Below, in pieces: positions 21,727 through 31,266 of a DNA stretch of 64,000 bases. Below the pieces are notes generated by a model that was not told the DNA's origin, did not search any database, and saw only the letters and a list, made by a program, of their open reading frames with translations. The position numbers and the translations under genes were made by a program. The DNA is from Gnetum montanum (taxonomy: Eukaryota > Streptophyta > Gnetopsida > Gnetales > Gnetaceae). Numbering within the stretch: the first letter of the stretch is position 1; each line of letters begins with the position of its first letter. The DNA is taken from the NCBI GenBank assembly GCA_015680685.1, contig MNCI01027417.1, positions 5,387 to 69,386 of the forward strand, given 5' to 3'.

Positions 21727-24129
21727 TGAAACACCACTAATTTCAGCCTAGCACTTTAAATTCAAAATGACTCAAGCCCTTTCAAGCATTCAAAGGGAAA
21801 AATTTGGCTAAGGCATTAAGCTCACACCTAGCCTGCCCAAGGTAGCTTACTCATCCTTAGCATGAAAAACTCCAAAATCAAATCAAAAGTGGAAGATGAT
21901 TGCTCAAAGTTTAAAAATTCCAGTGTCCAGCACCCAGCGTCCAAAATTATCCAGATCATACACAGGCAAGCAACGGTTATACTTAAAAACAAGCTTAAAA
22001 AAAGATCAAAATTTGGTAAAAAATTGTAGGTCTTTACTCAGCGTTTTGCAGGTCACGCTGTAGCATGACATACTCCAAGTGGCCTATTCTCAAAGCCAAT
22101 CCAGGTAGTTAGGAATTTTTGGTTTTAACTATCGCGATTGCAGTCTGCCGAAAATCATCTATGGATTCCTGCTTCAATCGCAATCTCTCTCAACTACACC
22201 AATGCCGATGAGCAACGCAAAATCAAGAGGCCCAGGATCGTCAAACTAAAACCTGATAATGAGAAGCAGCCACTTTGGGTCCACGATGATTATATGATTC
22301 TTCTAGAAACAAGCTCGGTATTCCGCAAACAAGCCTACGATTTCTGCATTGCCATTGCAGAACCAGAAAAGCATCCAAAATACTCCAAACATTTTCCTAC
22401 ATGTGTGATCGAGACTAAAAAAGTTTAACGGATGGACAATAGTTGCTCAGAAATGTTCATAATAATGCAAGGAAATGAAATGGGGCCTACAACATTCAAG
22501 CCACAAAAGAAGGGTTGGCTGTTTCTGCAACGATTGATGACAAAAACCCACTGAATCCCAGCAAACAAAGTTCAGAGAAAAATTAGTTGGAATCGATTTC
22601 TCAAGGATTAAGGAGAGAAATTGTTTTGATTTCTTAAGGATTATAGAGAAAACCTTTTTTATTTTTTCTCCTCAGAGATTGATGCTATCTTCATATGTTT
22701 GCTATTCATGGTCATGACAACAATTGTCTCTGCTTCTGCTTTTGCTTGTTCTCCCCAATCATTGCCGATTTCTGTTCACTACGGCAGAGAATTTCGAGGG
22801 CACCAATCATCCCAATGGATGAGGAGGAAGACTGTTGTTGTTTTCTGCAATCTGCTGGCTTTCAAGGAAAATTCTGCCGCTTGTCTAAGTCGCAGAAGAT
22901 TCACATCGACGCAGGGTAGATGGTCCGATTCTATCGCAAGAACTAGAGTTTCATCCATCACCAACAGTAATAGTGGGGTTGCTGTCCAAAACCACACTGC
23001 CTGAGAATGACGTCAAATATATCCACAAGTGCACAAACAACGTGGGGAAGCTTAATTTTTCTTTCAAGAACGGTAGCATGGTGATTCAGGCTGAGGATCC
23101 TGCTTCGATTAGTGCAATCTCTCGATATCCAGAGATCAAAAATTCCATCATCCATGATAGTGATATGAACAGTAACGGATGGCCGGTTGTAAAACATCCC
23201 AAAGTTATGCAGGTCACACTGGATGCTAGACAAGTGAGGTAGAGTTAATCCTTCTTGATTTTCTTTGTAAATTTTTATCGTTTGAGGGCTTGTCTAAATT
23301 ATTTGTATTTTCATGGGCTTGAATGACCCACACGTTGTGAGATACATTGAACCTGGTCAAGAATGCAACTATCCAACACACATCCAACTCGTGCACAACT
23401 ATCCAGCACACATCCAACTCGTGCCAACTATCCATTGGACACATGTTACTAGATCTGCTTTCCTCTCATCTCCTAGTTGTTGATTCCATTCTTGAATTTC
23501 ATGCCCAAGCCTGGCCCAACCCTATAAATACCCTGTCAATTCACATAAACAAAGGAGGCAATATTGGAGAGATTTAAAATTTGGAGAGAGGACAGAACCT
23601 GCAATCCTTGGGTGCTCGGCACACCTGATTATTAGCATCCAAGAATTTCTCATGTTCATCACATCACATCATTACATCATCACATCATATCATCCTAGGG
23701 CTAGGCATTTGACTTTCCATCCACATGGTGCAACTACGCTTTGACCGGTGCACATTTTTTTAAAAAAATAACACAAATACAGTTTCATTATTGCCTTCCA
23801 TTTACATTATTTACTTCGGTTTATGCTTTATTTACAATATGGCTCTATTTACGCTTTATTTATAATTCAATATGCTCTATTTACATTTTGTGTCACTGTT
23901 TGCATTCCCTTTACATCCCGTTTACATTGTTTACGATGACCCCAACGCTAGTCGTAGCTTACACTCGAGGAAGTCCTTGGTTGATTTGTGTGCAAACCAT
24001 CCAAGGCACTTTACCTTCGTTTCCTTTTTCAGCTTTCCCTCAAGCAAAGGCAGGGTCATCTGTGCATGCCCAAATATCTTTCGGTGTCTGTTTCCTTCCA
24101 GCCTTACACCGAAAATTTAGGTCAGTACA
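21727..24129 (+). repeat. 3' LTR of Tat-2
   Basis: 2403 bases, TG to CA, matching the 5' LTR from end to end. The TATA box is at 23523-23530. It carries the better preserved copy of the coding-like block. Confidence 0.93.
22138..23242 (+). other. Coding-like block inside the Tat-2 3' LTR
   Basis: Frame 22138-22428 (96 codons: ADEQRKIKRPRIVKLKPDN, WVHDDYMILLETS, FCIAIAEPEKHPKY) and frame 22973-23242 (89 codons: ENDVKYIHKC, GKLNFSFKNGSMVIQ, AISRYPEIKNSIIH), separated by about 540 bases with a shorter frame at 22695-22919. The composition is that of ordinary soluble protein rather than gag or pol. I do not recognise it. Both frames point the same way as the element. The block is missing from the Tat-1 LTR although the LTR ends are homologous, which suggests insertion into the LTR. 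Confidence 0.45.
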
Positions 24130-24134
24130 TAGTT

Positions 24135-26678
24135 AAGGTGTCTTTCCATCTAACTGCCGAATTCTTTTCAGATATTTTTAACGTACCAGCAGATGGTGCT
24201 AAGGTGGTGGTGGATAGAGCAACCAGACAAGGTCGTGTGATCAAGGAACTTGAAGACTGGCTAGGTATACCACAAGGTCCTAAGGGCTTCACCATGCAAG
24301 TTGATACTCGCTTGTCGGAGGTAAATTTTCTATACCCACTCTTTAAAACACGATCGTTCCCTAAGTCTCTTTCCCAAACAAGAAGTCTTGGGATTGAGTT
24401 TGCACATGTTATGTGCTCAGTCTTGGGGACTGGTATGTGCTACAATTGGGCGTAGTTCCTTGTATTAGGTCTCTGTGGAGAGATCATTAGGCTATGTTTC
24501 AATGTTGATGTTAAATCCCACTTTACCTTTGCCTTTTTTGTGGGGTATCTCTGTAGGTTTGCTGAGTTCTTAGTGGTTTATGGAGATAACCATTATGTGT
24601 TAAGGGATTGTTCACAGTTGTCTCGCCCCTAGATCTATCATCTATTTAACACCACTAGATCCCAAGATCCACTTGAAGGCATCGAAGAATCAGTCTCTAT
24701 CACAACAAGGGGTGCAACCAGTCGTTCCCACCATTCGCGTGATAACTTAGGGTTGGAACCACCTAAAATTCACACAACTATTAGGAGAGCTGAGTGCTTG
24801 ATTCAGGAGACTGTTGGGAAGGCCAATGCTAAGGTGAAAAGGGCTTAGCGTTCGAGAGAACTTGCTACGGAGGCGAGACTGCCAAAGGCAAAGAAGATTC
24901 GATTCATCTTATCGAGAGTGGGTAAGTATTTTTTTTGCTTTAAGTGTTTTTATCTCTTTTTGAATTTATTTGTTTACTTAAATATGCATACCTATTATGT
25001 CATGCTAACCTTATATTTATTGGTGCTAACAGAGGATACCCTAAGAGGGAAAGGGAAGAATTAGCTCCAATGGGTGAACCTGAAACGGTTATCACTAGGT
25101 GTGATGAAGAGGAGGAAATGAGAGAGGAAGCAATTGATGCTATTCCCATCTTACGAGAAGAGGATGAAATGGATACCATGGAAGTGACACTTGCTGAGGC
25201 TTTAGATGCCCTTAAGCATTCAAGCGAGGAGAAAGGTGTTTTTGACAACTTCTTTGATGGGTCTTTACACCTTGGTGATCCGCCTGAGCTGACCAACAAA
25301 GGGCTCCTTGGTACGTTTTGTTAGTTTGATCTGCATTTCATACTTATTAGCTTTGTACATTATTTTGATTATCATGACTCTTCCTAACATCAGACATGGA
25401 TGTTGAAGCACCTAAAGCACATGCATCTTAGGCGGATGTGTCGGAGTTACATGCCCCAGTTGAGATGCCTTCCCATGTAGATTCAACATCCACCAATCCA
25501 TTAAGGCCGTGGCATGAGATGCCCAATAAAGAAGACTTTGTTACGGGCATTGTCAACAATGTTGTTGCTCGTCTGCAATAGGCTCATCTTGAATTAGGTG
25601 TGTACTTTATACCAAGTGCCTGAGTTCATTGTGCTTTTGCATCTATCAAAGATCTCTTATTAGCTCATATGTGTGATGTTTGTACTTGTAGGTGCAAAGC
25701 TTCAATGGAGTCCTTCCGAGGCTACCCATATTGATGGTCTCCTGGAATTTCCCAAAGATATTAAGCAGATTCCAAGAGGGATTTATGATGTTGTTTCGGG
25801 TTGTGTTGTTCCGAATGCCAAGTCTCTCTGGACCTGCAGGTGCTCAATTGAACACTTATGGCTTGAAGTTCAATCATTGAAAGATAATTTGGCGAAGGTG
25901 ATAGAGGAGAGGAATCCCGTTATGATTTTTCCTCTGCTATATTGGCCGATGATAGTACCTAGCATACATCCGAGATCACCTATGCACGTTATTGGATAGG
26001 CTTGAATAGCAAGGTGTAGGTGATTCGGGAACTGGCCGAATAGAGGGCCCAGATGGATTTATTGAATAGGAAGTGCCATGACTGGAAGTCCTTTCCATCC
26101 AAAGTATGCAAATGGGGCCAGGATCAAAAAGATCATAAGCATCAATACAAAAAATAGTTTAAGGAGGAATCAGCTGAACGTCGCCGGTTGGAGATGTTCG
26201 TGGAGGGGTTAGGCTTGTGCTCTTCTTATGACAAGTTTGTCGAGTGTACAGAAGTGGAGGGGTCTCCTGAGAGATCCATTACCACTGCCTCTAGGGAGGC
26301 TTCAACAAGTATGTTTTCTCTTGAGCGCCCTTCCTAGTCTTCAATGGACAAGGGTAAAACCTTAGCCAATATCGACCTCAGACTTGAGAAAGATTGGGCA
26401 TGCATGCCCGAAGAAGAGATTCTACGATGCCTGAAAAATAATCTTAGGCCTTCCCCACCTATGTGTTTTATTCTTGCATTTTTTATTACTTTTAATCATC
26501 CTTTTTTTTTTAGTATTTTACTCTTTTAATTTTTTTGTTCATGTTTACTCATATTTTATATTTTTTTTTTTGTTTTTATTTTTATAGGGACATGATGGTG
26601 AGGTTGGCCCTAGTGGGACAGGAGCTGATGATGTAGAGGAGTTTGGGGACCAACCCCCTCCTAATACTAATGCATAAT
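24135..26678 (+). pseudogene. Multi-exon gene antisense within Tat-1, 3' part
   Basis: The exon split by Tat-2 resumes in frame at 24135 (KVSFHLTAEFFSDIFNVPAD) and runs open for 62 codons to a GT donor at 24321. Later exons fit GT/AG borders: about 24559-24920, 25033-25310 (acidic, EEEEMREEAIDAIPI), 25394-25598, 25693-25915, about 26000-26460 (charged, probably coiled coil), and a last exon about 26588-26678 ending in TAA after GADDVEEFGDQPPPNTNA. In-frame stops near 24631, 24846, 25430 and 25578 look like CAG or CGA changed to TAG or TGA. So the gene was once spliced and coding, and later decayed. Function unknown. Confidence 0.6.
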
Positions 26679-26985
26679 TTGGCTTGTTAGTCTTGTTAGT
26701 TTTTTTCAGTTTTTTGGTGTTTTTTGGCTGGTTTCATTGTTTTTGGAATGTGTAAGGATAGATGTAGCATGATCATGGTGTAATATGTTGTCATCCTATT
26801 GCCATGTTAACACTCCGTATTACATATATTTATATATTTTATTTTGCTTTTTCGAGTTTATTTGTGAACATAAATGTAAACTGGAATCATCTTTGGTAAA
26901 CATAAAATAAACAAAAATTTTAATTTGCAAAATGTAAATGATAATGATGTAACGAAGTTTTGATATATTGGTAATGTACCGTGCT
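26679..26985. other. 3' flank of the antisense gene; no gene seen
   Basis: AT-rich, with TATATTTATATATTTTATT near 26823-26845. Homology to the Tat PR-RT spacer restarts at about 26986. No target duplication or inverted repeat is evident at the edge. Confidence 0.35.
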
Positions 26986-27150
26986 CTAGTTTAAGGCCAT
27001 TTTGAGCCACGTGTATCAGTTTAAAGTCATGATTGGATTATTGCATCTTTGTCAAAGAAAGGGAAGAGACTGTAGTTGTTTCAGTGAATTTAAAAGAACC
27101 GACCATTTCTAACCATGGCTAGTTTAACGTCATTTCGGATGCTTGATAGT
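26986..27150 (-). repeat. Right portion of the Tat-1 PR-RT spacer repeats
   Basis: Copies of the core GTTTAAAGTCATGATT, GTTTAAGGCCATTTTGAG and GTTTAACGTCATTTCGG (plus-strand view) match Tat-2 16010-16310. This marks where Tat-1 resumes to the right of the interruption. Confidence 0.6.
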
Positions 27151-27155
27151 CCGTC

Positions 27156-28403
27156 TTAGTTCTTGATATGTTTCTTTAGTTTCCATAGTTTGTTGTGAAG
27201 GGTGGGATGTGTAGGCATGATTTTGTACTTGTCATCCCCCTCGTTGGATACGTCAAAGGGTAGTTCTGACCAAGAGACATCTGCAGGAATGGCTCCTATG
27301 TCTGCATCTTCTGATGCTTCTTCTGTTTTAGGAAGGTCACGAGTTGAAGATTGACCAATGTCCATGGTTTCACTAGTGGTGTCTTACTTAGGTTTAGAGA
27401 GTTCAACCTCTGACCCTTGGTTCGTTCCTACGTGTGAGGAAGTAAATGATGTTGTAGCATCCCTGTGTATGACGATTTCACCACCCTCATAAGGTAGGTG
27501 AATTTCTTGATGGATTGGTGATGATATGGCTTTTAGTTAAGCTAACCAAGGCTATCCCAAAATCAGATTGAACCCTGACATCTCATCAATGACTACAAAT
27601 TAGGCCGATGTGGGGAATCGGTCCCCTGCTATGAAATCCAAGGTAACCATGCCTTTTACCACGACACGGGAACCACTGAAGGATTTCAAGAATGATGTTG
27701 TCGTTGGTCGTATTTGTTCCACGAGGCCTAGTCATTTAATGATAGGGAAAGGTATTACATTTTTTGCTGCCCTATCATCGACATGCACCCTATGTATCTT
27801 AAATTGGTTAACTTGTATCATTATAAACATAGGGGTGGTAGTGACCTCTTCTGTCTTTTCATCTTGTTTAATGTCATTGGCATGAAATCCTATAGATGTG
27901 GACCTCAATTCTTGATGTGGAGACAATACGGCATAAATAGATGGTTCATTTGCAGGAAGGTCTTCACTAATAGGGATTGAAGTCAACATACGCACTAGAG
28001 CTTCCCGATGTACCAGGGAGGTCATTACTAGGTCATATAGGCTNNNNNNNNNNNNNNNNNNNNNNNNNNNNNNNNNNNNNNNNNNNNNNNNNNNNNNNNN
28101 NNNNNNNNNNNNNNNNNNNNNNNNNNNNNNNNNNNNNNNNNNNNNNNNNNNNNNNNNNNNNNNNNNNNNNNNNNNNNNNNNNNNNNNNNNNNNNNNNNNN
28201 NNNNNNNNNNNNNNNNNNNNNNNNNNNNNNNNNNNNNNNNNNNNNNNNNNNNNNNNNNNNNNNNNNNNNNNNNNNNNNNNNNNNNNNNNNNNNNNNNNNN
28301 NNNNNNNNNNNNNNNNNNNNNNNNNNNNNNNNNNNNNNNNNNNNNNNNNNNNNNNNNNNNNNNNNNNNNNNNNNNNNNNNNNNNNNNNNNNNNNNNNAAT
28401 CAC
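27156..28403 (-). pseudogene. Protease region of Tat-1
   Basis: The block 27156-27365 (EDADIGAIPADVSWSELPFD) follows protease as in Tat-2. In the protease block, about 27500-28043, the active-site area reads HVDDRAAKNVIP, so the Gly of the active-site triplet has become Arg. A GYPWL-like relic of the GRPWL landmark is near 27545. Upstream residues SLYDLVMTSLVHREALV lead into the unsequenced gap. Frame breaks occur near 27500 and 27730. Confidence 0.7.
28044..28397. other. Assembly gap
   Basis: 354 undetermined bases. By alignment of both edges with Tat-2, the missing part corresponds to about 14532-15106 there (roughly 575 bases), the end of gag and start of protease. Confidence 0.99.
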
Positions 28404-30746
28404 AAAAGGCCTTCATGGGGTGTCTTGTTCATTGCCAACATGGATGGTGTTAATCACATAGGGTGACTCTTTAGTGTTAAGAGGATCTTTGTAGACCCCC
28501 ATAGACTGATTTTGAGGCCTTACTAGGTTGGCTTCATCAAAGACTATCTCACCTCTGTCAATCATACGCTGTATGTCTTGTTTTAGGGTGAAGCAATAGT
28601 CGGTTCCATGCCCACATCGTTGGTGGTACTCACAGAATCTATCTAACCTAAAACCTCTTGGAACAGGGGGTTCATTAGCTATTGCCAATGTTGAGTTTTT
28701 AACCAACTCACAGTATCGGTCGTGTCTTTGAGATGCTACAAAAGACATTTTCTTATGTTGAATCAACCCAGCCTTTAGAAGTTGGTCCATTAGTTGTGAA
28801 GGCTTCATGGGTAAGGGAGTGTATTGGGCAGGGTCTTTTCGTTCGAAGGTACGAGTATGACTCGTGTTAGTAGTTTGGGCAGAGGAGGGTTCAAGCGTAG
28901 GTGTAGGAGTAGTTCTTTCGTGACTAGTGGGGGCAACGGGTTGTTTCCCTTTCTACCCTATGTTATTGGGTTGAAATGTCTCTGCCACTACTGTGACTGT
29001 TATTTTAGACTTGTCTTTATCTTTCTTTGTATGTTGGATTTTGAAAGTTAGGTAAGTTGGGTCATGACTTGTCTACGCTACCTCTTCTATGTTTTTGATT
29101 TGGACAAACACCTGACTCAAGGTGCGAGCGTTCAGATAATAGAGTTTTGACTTAACGAAATCATTCATGGCACCTTTGAGGATTGTGAGTAAATACGTTT
29201 CCGGGATAGGCTTGTGAAGTTCGTTAAGGGTAGTGCTCCATCTTTGGATGAACTTTTGTATAGGCTCCAATGGCGCTTTTTTTATTTGGATTAGACTGTC
29301 TAGTGTGGCTTTAGGTTTCAGGTTATACTTAAAACGGGTAATGAATTAATGTAACAAATCCTCCAAAGAGGATATAGAGTTACGTGGTAGGGCTCGGTAC
29401 CAATCTAAGGCTTTTCCAGTTAAGGTCATGGCAAAAACATGCAGGATTGCATGAGCCCATGCTTGAAGTAAGAGACACTCTAATCGGAATGTCACTAGGT
29501 GATAATTTGGATCTCCCTCTCCGTTATACTTGGTCAATTGCGGCAGTGAAATTCCTTTTGGTAAGGTCAATGGTGGCACTGAAGAGCTAATTGGATCATC
29601 TTGATAGAAGTCCAACACCTTGACTTCTTCAGTGTTCATAATTTTAAGGTGCTTTACTTCATCAATTAATGCTTGCATCATTTTTCTAGCATCTTCCCAT
29701 TCTTGAGCACTAGGTGGACCAACTGGCTGGGTAGATTGCACATAGTGATAGTTAGATTGTTGTGTGATTTGTGGGAAAGATGACTGCAGGGTTGTTGGTG
29801 GTTGTATTTGGGGGAGATTCACAGATGGGATTGCAATGGGTGGTATCTTGTAGTGAGTAGGTTGATGTTGTTGAATGACAGGTGTGTGCCACTGCCCGGT
29901 TACAAGTTGTGAGGAAACACCCTGAACCTGTTGAGTCGAAGTAGTGAAGGGTGTTCCTTGGATTTGCACTCATGGTATGTGATGTGTGGATGTAGAAGCG
30001 GGTATTATGGATGGCATCCCAATTATTTGGGGTTGGAAGGTTGCTCCCATATTAGCTTGAGAGGGGAGTTGTTGGGATTATCCTTGTGAGAGGGAGGGCA
30101 AAGTGGTAACCAGAGGAATAACAGGGATGGACATATTGAACTAGGTGTTGGTCGTAGGGAAAATAAGAGTGGGGGTGGATGCTTCCTATTGAGAAGTGGG
30201 TACTTGAGTATTTGTAAATGCATGAAGAGGCATAGTCTTTCCTGTGAAAGGGTGGAATAATGGGTTTGCGTAAGTATGAGGACTGAGAGTGTGGTACGAA
30301 TCCCCATGTTTGGATTGAGTCGTGAAATCATCTTCCTCGTCTCTGTTTTGAGGCTCTACGGTGGGTTGCCACAAGGTTTGATTCCTTGCCATGAGGAGCT
30401 GGGATATGAGTTCGTGGTGGGATTCAGAGAGGGGAATCATGTCATATGCTGAAGGGGTAAAGTTATGGCCTCCCTTATAGATGAGTTCATAATGTCGTTT
30501 CGCTTCCATTTCTATGCGATCGATGGGCAGGTTAGCTTGGATCTTTATGCAGATGAAGTTGTATTGTTCTGGGGTTAGAATTGTATAAGTGGGGTCTTTG
30601 CCTTGTAACCTAAGTGACCAGTGAGTTGGCCCTTGAGGGTTCATCTCTCCAATGGTGACTATGGGTTCAGTTACAGTCACAAGATTTGAGATTTCGACAT
30701 TAAGGTCAGAAATGGGTAATGCTGCTTTGATTTGAGAAGATTCCAT
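28398..30746 (-). pseudogene. gag of Tat-1
   Basis: The start ATG is at 30746 (MESSQIKAALPISD). N-terminal part 30186-30746. A Pro/Gln/Ser-rich middle, with repeated IPQVQ/PTHY-like words, lies between 29700 and 30330. The gag core is 29346-29969 and 29073-29270 (LTLPKGISLPQLTKYNG, ARTLSQVFVQIKNIEEVA). The zinc-binding motif near 28610-28665 is FCEYHQRCGHGTDYC. It ends at the assembly gap. Frame breaks near 30180, 29340 and 29060 separate the blocks. The protein is more complete than in Tat-2 but still broken. Confidence 0.88.
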
Positions 30747-31244
30747 GTGTGTAACTGGCTTGACTAGCTAAATGTGTGTAAGCAACGTATGCAAGCTGAG
30801 CTTGAGCAAGCTGGGCATATGCAAGTCGAGCTTGAGCAAGCTAGCGTATGCAAGCTAAGCTTGACCAAGCTGGTGTATGCAAGCTGACCATAGGTGTAGC
30901 GTGTGTGAGTGATGTGCATGCATAGCGTGTGTACGCCAGACCTATGCAGCAGTGTGTATACGCTACATTGGGTGTTGTATAGTACATTGTTTTGGATTTT
31001 TGCAAGGTTGGTGTTTTGCAGTGTGTGTACGCTGTGTTGGGTCTTCACAGTGTGTTCACACTGTGCTTAATATTTTCAGCAGGAAATCAGCTGCAACGTA
31101 AAAAAATTTTTTTGCAAGGATTTAACTTAATCGTGAATGGATTGGTATGGTTTAAGCAAGCTAAGCTTGTGTTCTACACCTAATCTGCACCGCGCATGAG
31201 AGGTAATGGAATCAACGTTTTATCAGGATGGAAAACAAGATCGA
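30747..31244 (-). other. Tat-1 leader between PBS and gag
   Basis: Rich in inverted words: repeated AAGCTGAGCTTGAGCAAGCT-like units at 30785-30890, TGTGTACGC repeats at 30920-31035, and a perfect inverted repeat at 31046-31065 (9-base arms CACAGTGTG and CACACTGTG, 2-base loop). Leaders of retroelements carry packaging and dimerisation signals, so a structural role is possible. Confidence 0.5.
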
Positions 31245-31261
31245 CCCTCCTTTTAGCACCA
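31245..31261 (-). other. Primer-binding site of Tat-1 (putative)
   Basis: The minus strand reads TGGTGCTAAAAGGAGGG, five bases inside the LTR end, as in Tat-2. The tRNA is not assigned. Confidence 0.65.
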
Positions 31262-31266
31262 ATTTC

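Larger units (their letters stand above)
9715..24129 (+). mobile_element. Tat-2: full-length Tat/Ogre-like Ty3/gypsy retrotransposon
   Basis: A complete 14.4 kb element: 5' LTR 9715-12078, PBS-like site 12084-12100, gag from 12295, protease to 15663, RT/RNase H, second RNase H, integrase to about 20165, PPT 21714-21722 and 3' LTR 21727-24129. It begins TG and ends CA. Flanking 5-mers are gagtt (9710-9714) and tagtt (24130-24134), a target duplication with one change. Removing the element and one 5-mer rejoins an open exon of the antisense gene in frame. It is the same family as Tat-1 in gag, pol, PBS and PPT but has a different LTR core. Many in-frame stops make it non-autonomous. Confidence 0.93.

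Noticed and set aside
7101-26985. Gene segment as a DNA transposon
   Set aside because: No terminal inverted repeats or target duplication seen at either edge. Not excluded, only unsupported.
27977-28453. Long open frames across 28044-28397
   Set aside because: They are open only because the region is unsequenced.
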